Assembly (NCBI GenBank): GCA_964596345.1 | Contig: CAZQSZ010000002.1 | Location: 62,001-126,000, forward strand | DNA length: 64,000 bases | Origin: CADEDV01 sp964596345 | GTDB lineage: Bacteria; Bacteroidota; Bacteroidia; Chitinophagales; Chitinophagaceae | Reading direction: 5' to 3' | In this document: piece after piece, positions 52,316-59,971 of the stretch | Layout: each line of letters opens with the position of its first letter | How positions within the stretch are numbered: position 1 is the stretch's first letter | Notes under the pieces: generated by a model | Database searches by the model: none | Told to the model about the DNA's origin: nothing | Seen by the model: the letters and a program-made list of their open reading frames with translations, nothing else | Made by a program: the position numbers and the translations under genes

Positions 52316-52867
52316 AAATAGCGAAATAGTTTTTTGGTCAAGGGCTGAAAATTTTACCGGAGCTTCCGGGTTGTCAGCATACTCATTTAATTGTAATTGC
52401 CACCAGCCTACATTTTTCCATTGACCCAGTTTAAAACCCACTTTTTCATAGGTGGCAAAATAGCGGAAGCCCATGCTTTCGTGAAAAGCCACACTTCTGT
52501 CATTAGGCAAATTGATCACCGCATAAACTGTTGTAAAGCCCTGCTCTTTTAGGATGGCAAAGAGGGTGCTGTATAATTTCCGGGCTATCCCGGAACGAAG
52601 ATGGTTGTCATGAACATATACAGAGCATTCTATACTCCATTGATAAGCTGTTCTCTCTCTATACCCGGATGCGTAGGCATAGCCTGTAATCTTGCCATCC
52701 GCTTCATCCACTATCCAGGGCCAGTTTTCCAGGTAATGACTGATCCTGTTTTCAAATTGTTCTATCGATGGCACCTCTGTTTCAAACGTAATGGAACTGT
52801 TTTTTACGTAAGGGGCATAAATGGCTAAAATGCCTGCTGCATCGGATGGTTTGGCGAGGCGGATCAT
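52301..52867 (-). CDS. GNAT acetyltransferase, phosphinothricin-acetyltransferase-like
   Basis: The 188-residue protein starts IRLAKPSDAAGILAIYAPYV and has SSITFETEVPS, IVDEADGKITGYAYASGYR, ECSVYVHDNHLRSGIARKLY (acetyl-CoA loop) and FHESMGFRYFATYEKVGFKLG with GQWKNVGWWQLQL at the end. These blocks are typical of the Pat/YwnH group, which acetylates phosphinothricin-like amino acids. The natural substrate is unknown and a resistance role is not implied. Its end overlaps the E1 gene by 15 bp (tail to tail), and the ATG at 52867 is close to a -7-like TACCTTTA. Confidence 0.88.
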   Translation of the reverse strand: MIRLAKPSDAAGILAIYAPYVKNSSITFETEVPSIEQFENRISHYLENWPWIVDEADGKITGYAYASGYRERTAYQWSIECSVYVHDNHLRSGIARKLYSTLFAILKEQGFTTVYAVINLPNDRSVAFHESMGFRYFATYEKVGFKLGQWKNVGWWQLQLNEYADNPEAPVKFSALDQKTISLFLTAK

Positions 52868-52871
52868 GTTT

Positions 52872-52879
52872 TAAAGGTA
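52872..52879 (-). promoter_or_regulatory. -7-like element near the start of the Pat-like gene
   Basis: TACCTTTA on the minus strand differs from TAnnTTTG at the last base and ends 4 bp before the ATG at 52867, as in the folD and guaB cases. Confidence 0.35.
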
Positions 52880-52935
52880 AGGAAGGGACCGATTTTTAAA
52901 GGCAAATTTGATTTCAAATTCTAAGCCGGAAGCTT

Positions 52936-52943
52936 TATTTTTG
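52936..52943 (+). promoter_or_regulatory. Promoter of tRNA-Met
   Basis: TATTTTTG is an exact -7 match ending 10 bp before the tRNA. TTTC at 52912-52915 lies 20 bp upstream as a near -33 element. CCGCC follows the -7 as at other promoters here. Confidence 0.6.
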
Positions 52944-52953
52944 CCGCCCAATC

Positions 52954-53027
52954 GCCGGGGTAGCTCAGCTGGTTAGAGCATCGGATTCATAACCCGAAGG
53001 TCGGCAGTTCAAGTCTGCTCTCCGGTA
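52954..53027 (+). tRNA. tRNA-Met (anticodon CAT)
   Basis: The 74-nt gene folds as a cloverleaf. The acceptor arms GCCGGGG and CTCCGGT pair with two wobbles. TAGCTCAGCTGGTTAGAGC forms the D arm, the anticodon loop TTCATAA has CAT at 52988-52990, and GGCAGTTCAAGTCTGCT forms the T arm. The discriminator is A and CCA is not encoded. A CAT anticodon also fits tRNA-Ile2 (lysidine-modified); the absence of an ACTCATAA loop favours elongator Met. One A-C mismatch is seen in the anticodon stem. Confidence 0.9.
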
Positions 53028-53028
53028 C

Positions 53029-53057
53029 AAAAAAGGCTCCTTTAGGGAGCCTTTTTT
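53029..53057. terminator. Terminator between tRNA-Met and the TonB receptor
   Basis: A 12-bp perfect stem (53029-53040 with 53046-53057) with A and T flanks sits 1 bp after the tRNA. It works for the tRNA and, on the other strand, for the receptor gene. Confidence 0.85.
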
Positions 53058-53078
53058 ATTTATTGCAGCGTTTTTTAT

Positions 53079-55832
53079 CTAGAAATTAAAAGCTACCCGC
53101 ACAAATAACCTTCTTCCGTTGCTGCCCATTTGTACTGCATCCCAGGCACCACCGGTCTCGGTGTTATAAGCCCAGTCTTTGGCCCCTTGTACAACTCCAA
53201 AATCAGGATGCACATTCAGCAGGTTATCAGCACCGGCAAACAAAGTGAATTTTTTGCAAAGAGGGTAGCTGAAATAAAGATCAGTTACCAGTTTACCACC
53301 ATAATTATATTGATCAGGTACGTCACCGTTGCCATTATCCAATGGCACGGTAGGATTGATACCTAAACCATCTTGTCCGTAACCCAGCAACACGATCTTA
53401 CCAAAATAGGTCAGCCTTGTGCCCGCCGTGAACTTGCCCATGCCATATTCAAAATTCAACGAGAATTTTGTTTTGGGAGCTGAAGCCAGGATGAATTTTT
53501 GTTCCCGGTCGCTCAGGAAGGTCTGGCGGAGAAATTCAGAACCACTCAGCTTTGATGGTACATTGATCTCGTTGATCTTCATCGTCTGGATATTACCGGC
53601 CAATACAGCTTTGTAACGGTTGTTACCTACTTTCCTGGTATAATCAACTACGATGTCAACGCCAGCATTGGTAGTGGTTACCGCATTGGCAAAGAATTGT
53701 GCCAGGCTCACATTCAAAGTGGCCATTTGTGACCGCAGTCCTGCGTCCAAATTAGGATCGCTGCCATCAAACTGGCCGCTGATCACTACCCGATCCTTGA
53801 TGCGAACAAAATAACCATCCACAGTTACGTTCAACCCTTTGGCGGCCTGCCAGGCAAAGCCCAGGCTTCCATTGATGCTTTTTTCCTGTACCAGGTCGGG
53901 GATACCAGCTGCTTTGGCCAATGAACTGTAATTCGGGGCAATTTTTACTTCGGCTATTGTTGATGCCTGCACTGTGGTGAACGTAGAGCTGAAATTGATT
54001 TGCTGCAAAGAAGGAGCCCTGAAACCAGTGCTGAAAGAACCACGGAAATTCAAACCGGGTTTCACTTTATAGCGGGCAGCAATCTTTCCATTTCCGGTAA
54101 AACCAAAGTCATTATAATTTTCAACACGAACTGCACCATTCAATAACCATTTATCGGTGGCTTCATATTCCACATCAGCATAAGCACCGAGCACATGGCG
54201 TTTGGCATCCACTTCATCAGAGGGCTGATAACCCGGGAAACCCTGTGCGCCTGTGGCTTTATTGGGATCATAGTTAGAATAAGAAGCTTCTTCGCCTGCA
54301 TAGATCTTATAATTCTCAAAACGATATTCAGCACCAAAAGCCAGGTTCAGTTTTTTAGAAAGTTGTTTCGAAATATTGAAGTTGGTCGTGTTTTGCAGGA
54401 AGGAAAAACCACCATCATCAAAATGGTTATAATAAGCACCCAGGGAAGCATTGAATGTTTTATCGCCATAGAAATGAAAATCATTCTTGCCAACCGTATT
54501 ACTCAGGTCCCAGTCCCAGCCGCAGTTGGTCTTTCCTTTTAGTCCGCCGGTGGCAGAAAAATCATTGATCTTGGTCTGGATATGCGGGCTGTACCAAACT
54601 TCTCCGTCAGAGCCGATTCGCATGATGTCCGGAACAAAAGCCACATCACCATTGGTCTGGCTGGGGAAACGATCAGGTCTTGCCGATAAATTACGGGTGA
54701 AGGCATAAGCGTCAGATGATTTATGCGTACGTCCGCCAAAACCATACAACGTCAGTTTATCATTCAATGGTAATTCTGCATTCACAAAGCCACTGACCAT
54801 ATCCAGGGAGGCATCACCATGACCACGGCGGTAAATATTTAAATACATGGCTTCATCATCATTCAGGTAGTTTTCTGTTTTCAAGGCCTGGCGGAAGGTT
54901 TTTTCGGTAGTTGTTCCTTCCAGGGTAAAATTGATAAACCCTTTTCTTGCCAGCGGCACACCAAAATTCACGCTGCCGGCAAAGGCATTACCATCTAATT
55001 TTTTATTGCTTTCATAATCCCTTTTCAACTGGGGTTCATAAGCCGTGTTGAATTTAGGATCGAGATAACCAGACCAGCCAAGGTTGCCACTTACCTGGTT
55101 CACATTTTTTTTCATCACTAAGTTGATCACCCCGGCAATGGCATCAGAACCATATTGGGCCGAAGCTCCATCCCTTAATATTTCCACCCGGTCAATGGCA
55201 CCGGCAGGAATCGCATTCAGGTCAGTACCCGAATTACCACGACCTCTTGTTCCAAACACGGCTACAAAAGCGGTTTGGTGGCGGCGTTTGCCATTTACCA
55301 ATACTAAGGTTTGATCTGGTCCCAGTCCACGCAAAGTGGCAAGGTCCACATGGTCGGCACCATCGCTGCCGCTTTGTTTGTTATAATTGAGCGAAGGTGC
55401 TGCAACGTTAAGGATCGAAGTAAGATCCATACGGGCCGTAGGCATACCTACCTGTCCCACATTCACGATATCTACCGGAACAGGGGTTTCTGTCTTCACC
55501 CTTCCACCGGATCGTGTACCCACCATCACCACCTGGCCGAGCTCTGTGCTGTTAGCATCCAGGCTAACACTCACAGGACCGCTGCCTGCTTTTACCGTTT
55601 GGGTAAAATAACCTACCATGGAGATTTCCAGTTCATCACCGGCCGTGCCGGCGAGGCTAAAACTTCCATCGTTACCAGTGGTCGTGGTACGGTTATTTTT
55701 TTTATTGGTAATATTTACACCCGCCAGTGGTAAACCGTCCTTGTCAAGGACCTTACCGGTAAGTGGTTGCTGCGCAAAAGCAGCCGTAAAAAGAAAAAAA
55801 ACAGCGAACAGCAGTAGTATCGCTTTTCTCAT
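53079..55832 (-). CDS. TonB-dependent outer-membrane receptor
   Basis: The 917-residue transporter has a signal peptide (MRKAILLLFAVFFLFTAAFA). A carboxypeptidase-regulatory-like domain follows (LTGKVLDKDGLPLAGVNITN). A classic plug carries TLRGLGPDQTLVLVNGKRRH, ILRDGASAQYGSDAIAGVIN and an N-terminal TonB-box-like TPVPVDIVNVG. The long barrel ends GRRLFVRVAFNF. It lacks the SusC signature and has no SusD partner, so it looks like a stand-alone receptor for a metal chelate or small molecule. The substrate is unknown. The ATG at 55832 starts the signal peptide; the frame opens seven codons earlier. Confidence 0.93.
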   Translation of the reverse strand: MRKAILLLFAVFFLFTAAFAQQPLTGKVLDKDGLPLAGVNITNKKNNRTTTTGNDGSFSLAGTAGDELEISMVGYFTQTVKAGSGPVSVSLDANSTELGQVVMVGTRSGGRVKTETPVPVDIVNVGQVGMPTARMDLTSILNVAAPSLNYNKQSGSDGADHVDLATLRGLGPDQTLVLVNGKRRHQTAFVAVFGTRGRGNSGTDLNAIPAGAIDRVEILRDGASAQYGSDAIAGVINLVMKKNVNQVSGNLGWSGYLDPKFNTAYEPQLKRDYESNKKLDGNAFAGSVNFGVPLARKGFINFTLEGTTTEKTFRQALKTENYLNDDEAMYLNIYRRGHGDASLDMVSGFVNAELPLNDKLTLYGFGGRTHKSSDAYAFTRNLSARPDRFPSQTNGDVAFVPDIMRIGSDGEVWYSPHIQTKINDFSATGGLKGKTNCGWDWDLSNTVGKNDFHFYGDKTFNASLGAYYNHFDDGGFSFLQNTTNFNISKQLSKKLNLAFGAEYRFENYKIYAGEEASYSNYDPNKATGAQGFPGYQPSDEVDAKRHVLGAYADVEYEATDKWLLNGAVRVENYNDFGFTGNGKIAARYKVKPGLNFRGSFSTGFRAPSLQQINFSSTFTTVQASTIAEVKIAPNYSSLAKAAGIPDLVQEKSINGSLGFAWQAAKGLNVTVDGYFVRIKDRVVISGQFDGSDPNLDAGLRSQMATLNVSLAQFFANAVTTTNAGVDIVVDYTRKVGNNRYKAVLAGNIQTMKINEINVPSKLSGSEFLRQTFLSDREQKFILASAPKTKFSLNFEYGMGKFTAGTRLTYFGKIVLLGYGQDGLGINPTVPLDNGNGDVPDQYNYGGKLVTDLYFSYPLCKKFTLFAGADNLLNVHPDFGVVQGAKDWAYNTETGGAWDAVQMGSNGRRLFVRVAFNF

Positions 55833-55992
55833 ACAGTTAGTTTTAGTTAACAATGATTAAATATAAAATAAATATGTTAATGAGACAATTTGGTAATTAA
55901 TGGTTATTAATTGTACATCGGAACATAGCCGGAAACAGTAAAGCACCATTATCAAATTACCTCATTCGCTAATTGACCAATATGGCAGGAAA

Positions 55993-57219
55993 TCATTTTT
56001 CAGCAGCAGCCACCTTTTTGGCAGGTGCTAACTTACCAGGATATACTTCCAGTGCTTTTTCCAAACAATCCATTGCTGCATTCAAGGCATCGAGATTCAG
56101 TACATAGGCCAGCCGCACTTCATTTTTACCCAGGCCTGCAGTTCCATAAAAACCGGTGGCTGGTGCCAGCATCACCGTCGCATTATTGTACGAAAATTCT
56201 TCCAGCAGCCACTGGCAGAACCTGTCACTATCATCGATTGGTAACCGGGCAATTGCATAAAAGGCACCGCCGGGATTGGGACAAAAAACTCCGGGCATGG
56301 CATTCAGCCGCTGCACCAGTAAATTTCTTCTGCGCAGGTACTCCGCTTTGGGCGCATCAAAATAACTGGCGGGCAGATCCACCGCCGCTTCACCCATGAT
56401 CTGGGCCAGGCCGGGAGGACTTAATCTTGCCTGGGCAAATTTCATGGCAGCATCATATACTTCTTTATTCTTTGTCACAAAAGCACCGAGCCTGGCACCG
56501 CAGGCACTGTATCGTTTGGAGATCGTGTCCATCAATACCACATGCTGATCTAGTCCTTCCAGGTGCATGGCACTTACATAATCCCCGTCATAGCAAAACT
56601 CCCGGTAGGCCTCATCACTGAAGAGGTATAAATTATGTTTGATACAAATAAGTTTCAGGGCTTCCATTTCTTCCCGGCTGTACAGGTAACCGGTGGGATT
56701 ATTCGGACTGCAGATGATAATCGCCTTGGTTTTAGGTGTAATTACTTTTTCAAAATCTGCGATGGGGGGCAGTGCAAATCCTGTTTCAATATTGGACGTG
56801 ATGGGCACTACGCTTACACCGGCCGAACAGGCAAAGCCATTATAGTTAGCATAGAAAGGTTCGGGAATGATCACTTCATCGCCGGGGTTCAGGCAGGTGA
56901 AGAAGCCAAACATGATGGCCTCACTGCCACCGGTGGTGATCAGTATTTGGTCGTGGCTGATATGGATACCAACACTTTTATAATACTGCACCAGTTTGCG
57001 CCGGTAGCTTTCATTACCTGCACTGTGGCTGTACTCCAGGGTTTTTATATCTGCCTGCCGCACTGCATCCAGGATAGCAGGTGGGGTTTCAATATCCGGC
57101 TGGCCTATATTGAGGTGGTAAACTTTCAATCCTTTTTTTTTGGCCGCCTCTGCATAGGGCACAAGTTTCCGTATGGGTGAGGGTGGCATCTGTTGGCCAC
57201 GGGTAGAAATGTTTAGCAT
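55993..57219 (-). CDS. PLP-dependent class I/II aminotransferase
   Basis: The 408-residue fold-type I enzyme has HLNIGQPDIETPPAILDA, the cofactor-binding YSHSAGNESYRR, TTGGSEAIMFGFF, NPNNPTGYLYSREEMEAL (SPNNPTG core), SDEAYREFCYDG and the PLP lysine in DTISKRYSACGARLGAF. The late arginine for the substrate carboxylate is in EVRLAYVLN. It is of the aspartate/aromatic aminotransferase type; the amino acid is not fixed by motif reading. Its ATG lies 5 nt downstream of an exact -7 element, suggesting a leaderless mRNA. The gene appears monocistronic. Confidence 0.9.
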   Translation of the reverse strand: MLNISTRGQQMPPSPIRKLVPYAEAAKKKGLKVYHLNIGQPDIETPPAILDAVRQADIKTLEYSHSAGNESYRRKLVQYYKSVGIHISHDQILITTGGSEAIMFGFFTCLNPGDEVIIPEPFYANYNGFACSAGVSVVPITSNIETGFALPPIADFEKVITPKTKAIIICSPNNPTGYLYSREEMEALKLICIKHNLYLFSDEAYREFCYDGDYVSAMHLEGLDQHVVLMDTISKRYSACGARLGAFVTKNKEVYDAAMKFAQARLSPPGLAQIMGEAAVDLPASYFDAPKAEYLRRRNLLVQRLNAMPGVFCPNPGGAFYAIARLPIDDSDRFCQWLLEEFSYNNATVMLAPATGFYGTAGLGKNEVRLAYVLNLDALNAAMDCLEKALEVYPGKLAPAKKVAAAEK

Positions 57220-57223
57220 GGGA

Positions 57224-57231
57224 CAAAGGTA
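57224..57231 (-). promoter_or_regulatory. -7 element abutting the aminotransferase start (possible leaderless promoter)
   Basis: TACCTTTG on the minus strand is an exact TAnnTTTG match whose last G is 5 nt before the ATG at 57219. Confidence 0.5.
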
Positions 57232-57241
57232 AGATGGTAAT

Positions 57242-57273
57242 GGTTAAGTAGTTTATCAGTTAATTGGTTAATA
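57242..57273. repeat. Short 8-bp periodic array in the spacer upstream of the aminotransferase
   Basis: AGTTTATC, AGTTAATT and GGTTAATA are three tandem 8-bp units (57250-57273), preceded by GGTTAAGT (57242-57249). The rest of the 238-bp spacer (57220-57457) shows no other feature I can support. Confidence 0.5.
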
Positions 57274-57457
57274 AGGGGGCTGTATCTTGTATTATTGTTG
57301 TCAGGACAGATCCAGGGTTTACAGCAGGTACAGTCAACTGTCGAAACCTGTCATTTAGCTTGCCTGCCGTTGGAAGAGCCTGTGCCCAAGCCAGAAAAAT
57401 CAATAGATTTGAGTAACAAAATGCTACCCGCATCATCTTGTGAATTGCACTTCATCT

Positions 57458-57859
57458 ATGAGATTTACATTACTGGCAATAATTATTGCCGGTTTTCAGG
57501 CTTGTTATTCTGACCCCGGTCTTAAACTGACGATTGCTGAAGTGGATTTTAATTCAATGGGATGTTTTCATAATTCAACGTACAGACTGGTATTAACAAA
57601 GAAAGGTAAAATCACTACTGCCTCATTGGAGAACAATAACCATATTCAAATGAGAATCCTGAATGATGAGCAGTTGCGGGCTTTTCGGAAATTTATTCGC
57701 CAGCTAAAAAAACTCAAAGAAGAGGAGGGTTGCACAACTGTAGATACCTATTTGGTCAAATACAATACAGAGACCATCAAAAAAATTGACGGCGGCTGTG
57801 AATGGCATGGATTCAATAAATTAAGGGAAATAATATTTACCGGTTCTTCAGCCAATTGA
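57458..57859 (+). CDS. Small lipoprotein of unknown function
   Basis: The 133-residue product has a lipoprotein signal peptide (MRFTLLAIIIAGFQAC, Cys at residue 16). A small domain follows with two more cysteines (MGCFHNSTY and EEGCTTVD, plus GGCEWHG near the end) and a charged helix (AFRKFIRQLKKLKEEE). No family is recognised. The longer frame opens at 57440, but the ATG at 57458 gives a clean lipobox. It lies alone between spacers; membrane anchoring is inferred from the signal peptide. Confidence 0.65.
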   Translation: MRFTLLAIIIAGFQACYSDPGLKLTIAEVDFNSMGCFHNSTYRLVLTKKGKITTASLENNNHIQMRILNDEQLRAFRKFIRQLKKLKEEEGCTTVDTYLVKYNTETIKKIDGGCEWHGFNKLREIIFTGSSAN

Positions 57860-58030
57860 CCACTTCAGTCACCAATTAATACACAGTCTCGATCTCTTTT
57901 ATCAGCAATTCCACTTAGCCTTTTTGCTGGAATCACTGTGAGGTCACTTAATTAGTACTACAAAACAATCCCATTTGTTTCTATTTTTTAGAGCAGTAAG
58001 TGGTGGTTTCTTTGTATCCATCCGCCCCCT

Positions 58031-58058
58031 GTGAAAGCAATTAACAAATTTGCTTCAC
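58031..58058 (+). promoter_or_regulatory. Stem-loop in the leader of the sigma-70 gene
   Basis: GTGAAAGCAA (58031-58040) pairs with TTGCTTCAC (58050-58058) with one bulged A, 19 bp before the ATG. A -7-like TTTCTTTG lies at 58007-58014. The remaining spacer from 57860 holds no other supported feature. Confidence 0.35.
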
Positions 58059-58077
58059 CCCTTTTAAACCGAACCTT

Positions 58078-58953
58078 ATGTCTATGCGTCAGCTTAAGAT
58101 CAGTAATTCGATCACCAGTCGTGAATCTCCCTGTCTCGCCAAGTATCTCCAGGAAATCAGTAAACTGCCCATGCTTACTCCCGATGAGGAAACAGCACTT
58201 ACCCGCCGCATCAAAGAAGGCGATAAAGCCGCTCTTGACAAACTCACCAAAGCCAATCTTCGTTTCGTGGTGTCTGTGGCCAAGAAATACCAGGGTCAGG
58301 GCCTGCAGTTGGCCGATCTTATCAATGAAGGCAATATTGGCCTGATACAGGCCGCCCATCGCTTTGATGAGACCCGCGGTTTCAAATTCATTTCTTTTGC
58401 GGTGTGGTGGATCCGCCAGAGTATTGTGCAGGCCATCACCGACAAATCCAGGTTGGTGCGGGTGCCGCTTAATAAAGTTAATCTCAACAGTCAGTTGCGC
58501 CAAAAGCAATTGCATATGGAACAACAGCTGGAACGCCTGCCTTCTGCTGATGAACTGGCGGAGGAGCTACAACTCCCGGTAAAAGAAGTCGCCGATGGAC
58601 TTGGTTGTTTTACCCGGCCTGTGAGCCTGGATGCCCCGGTCATCGAAGAGGAAGAAGGCAGCCTGCTGGACACCCTGGAAAACCCCGATGCAGGCAAAGA
58701 AAATGAGGTATATATTACCATTGAATCGCTGAAGACAGAGATTGGCCGTACGCTTAACCAACTTTCAGACCGGCAGCGGCAAACACTTTGTTATTTCTTT
58801 GGTATCGGGCTGGACAATTCCCTCTCACTCGATGATATCGCTGCGAAATTTGATCTCACCACCGAACGGGTGCGGCAGATCAAAGACAAGGCCCTGGAAA
58901 AATTAAGGGCCCTGCCTAATTTCAATTTGTTGAGAAGTTATTTGGGGGCATAA
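58078..58953 (+). CDS. RNA polymerase sigma-70 factor, RpoD/SigA family
   Basis: The 291-residue factor has the Bacteroidota sigma-70 layout: MRQLKISNSI at the start, region 1.2 (SPCLAKYLQEISKL), region 2 (LRFVVSVAKKYQGQGLQLAD, FISFAVWWIRQSIVQA), region 3, and region 4 ending in LTTERVRQIKDKALEKL. It lacks the long region 1.1, as is usual here. Several positions differ from the common housekeeping protein (for example TDKSRLVRVPLNKV and ending NLLRSYLGA). I therefore hold open that it is a paralog rather than the main sigma. A second ATG two codons later (58084) is an alternative start. Confidence 0.88.
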   Translation: MSMRQLKISNSITSRESPCLAKYLQEISKLPMLTPDEETALTRRIKEGDKAALDKLTKANLRFVVSVAKKYQGQGLQLADLINEGNIGLIQAAHRFDETRGFKFISFAVWWIRQSIVQAITDKSRLVRVPLNKVNLNSQLRQKQLHMEQQLERLPSADELAEELQLPVKEVADGLGCFTRPVSLDAPVIEEEEGSLLDTLENPDAGKENEVYITIESLKTEIGRTLNQLSDRQRQTLCYFFGIGLDNSLSLDDIAAKFDLTTERVRQIKDKALEKLRALPNFNLLRSYLGA

Positions 58954-58984
58954 TTGTCAGACAGCTTCGAGCTGTCAGACAATT
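58952..58984. repeat. Imperfect inverted repeat after the sigma-70 gene
   Basis: Arms 58952-58966 and 58970-58984 match at 14 of 15 positions around TCG. The stop codon TAA lies at its left end. There is no T run after it; a further small TTGTG-TCG-CACAA hairpin follows. Confidence 0.6.
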
Positions 58985-59021
58985 GTGTCGCACAACTCAT
59001 TTTATAAGAAAGCGAGTAATG

Positions 59022-59046
59022 ATCCCGGGTTTGCCCCGGGATTTTT
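59022..59046 (+). terminator. Intrinsic terminator after the sigma-70 gene
   Basis: ATCCCGGG (59022-59029) pairs with CCCGGGAT (59035-59042), followed by a T run. Confidence 0.8.
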
Positions 59047-59115
59047 AGTGTCGTAAGTTTTTTGCTATTACTATCCCCAATCATTAGGTCTCTTTTAAAG
59101 TAAAAACTAAAATAA

Positions 59116-59147
59116 TTTGCGTAGTTGAATAGCTACGGATATATTTG
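59116..59147 (+). promoter_or_regulatory. Promoter of the arsR operon (full -33/-7)
   Basis: TTTG at 59116-59119, a 20-bp spacer and TATATTTG at 59140-59147 match the Bacteroidota consensus exactly. It is the best complete promoter in the window. Confidence 0.8.
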
Positions 59148-59162
59148 TAGTCAAATAGCTAC
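59121..59162 (+). promoter_or_regulatory. Twin operator half-dyads at the arsR promoter
   Basis: GTAGTTGAATAGCTAC (59121-59136) and GTAGTCAAATAGCTAC (59147-59162) are near-identical, each with GTAG...CTAC ends. One lies between -33 and -7, the other covers the start region, so binding would block RNA polymerase. Binding by the ArsR protein encoded 3 bp downstream is inferred. Confidence 0.65.
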
Positions 59163-59165
59163 ATA

Positions 59166-59489
59166 ATGAATCTACGACGAGATGTATTCCAGGCCATAGC
59201 TGATCCTACAAGAAGGGCTATACTGCTGCTGGTGGCTTCACAATCCATGACTGCTGGTGCCATAGCAGCCCATTTTGACACAGCAAGGCCCACGGTTTCC
59301 AAACACCTGCAAATACTCACCGAATGTGAATTGCTTAAGCAGGAACAAAACGGAAGGGAAATGTATTACTTCCTTCATGCAAAAAAGATGAAAGAAGTAG
59401 CTGACTTTATTGAACCCTTCCGAAATATGTGGGATGACAGGTTCAACAAACTTGAAGCGGTAATGAAAAAATACAAACCCAAAAAATAG
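59166..59489 (+). CDS. ArsR/SmtB family winged-helix repressor
   Basis: The 107-residue regulator has the ArsR fold: DPTRRAILLLVASQSMTAGAI, the recognition helix region DTARPTVSKHLQILTECELL and the wing KQEQNGREMYYFL. The metal-binding cysteines of the ArsR/SmtB type (ELCVCD) are absent, so it is likely of the metal-independent SdpR-like class. A promoter with two matching operators lies immediately upstream, pointing to self-repression. It leads a four-gene unit: SRPBCC, DoxX-like and DUF4256 genes follow after 6, 11 and 55 bp. Confidence 0.9.
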   Translation: MNLRRDVFQAIADPTRRAILLLVASQSMTAGAIAAHFDTARPTVSKHLQILTECELLKQEQNGREMYYFLHAKKMKEVADFIEPFRNMWDDRFNKLEAVMKKYKPKK

Positions 59490-59495
59490 AATGTA

Positions 59496-59960
59496 ATGGA
59501 ACAGAAAACCAACATACATGCCGAAGATGGCAAACAGGAACTGGTAATTACAAGGGAATTTGATCTGCCTTTGGAATTATTGTTTAAAGCATACGAGGAG
59601 CCGGAAATTGTGGAGCAATGGATGGGAACAAAAGTGCTGAAACTGGAAAATAAGAAGCATGGCAGTTACCAGTTTGAAACAACTGATCCAATGGGAAACA
59701 AACATGGATTCAACGGTGTGATACAGGAGTTCATATCTGGACAAAAAATCACCCGGACATTTGAAATGGAGAACACGCCTTTTGCACCATGGCTGGAGTT
59801 CTTAGAGTTTGAAAAACTTGATGAAGACAAAAGCAGACTCACTATGCATGTTGTGTACAAATCGGTTGCACTCCGGGATCAGTTGCTGCAATTGCCTTTT
59901 GCACTGGGTATCAATATGGCTCATAACCGTATACAGGAAATCGTAAATAAACTAAAATAA
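59496..59960 (+). CDS. SRPBCC (AHSA1-type) domain protein
   Basis: The 154-residue protein has the START/SRPBCC ligand-binding fold of the AHSA1 group: LVITREFDLPLELLFKAYEEPEIVEQWMG in pieces at the start, KKHGSYQFETTDPMGNKHGFNG, and a long C-terminal helix beginning LGINMAHNRIQEIVNKL. Such genes are often paired with ArsR regulators. The ligand is unknown. It starts 6 bp after arsR and precedes the DoxX-like gene. Confidence 0.88.
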   Translation: MEQKTNIHAEDGKQELVITREFDLPLELLFKAYEEPEIVEQWMGTKVLKLENKKHGSYQFETTDPMGNKHGFNGVIQEFISGQKITRTFEMENTPFAPWLEFLEFEKLDEDKSRLTMHVVYKSVALRDQLLQLPFALGINMAHNRIQEIVNKLK

Positions 59961-59971
59961 AGTAATCTGTT

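Noticed and set aside
52954..53027. tRNA-Ile2 with a lysidine-modified CAT anticodon
   Set aside because: The anticodon loop and stems fit elongator Met better; a tRNAscan run or comparison with other CAT tRNAs in the genome would decide.
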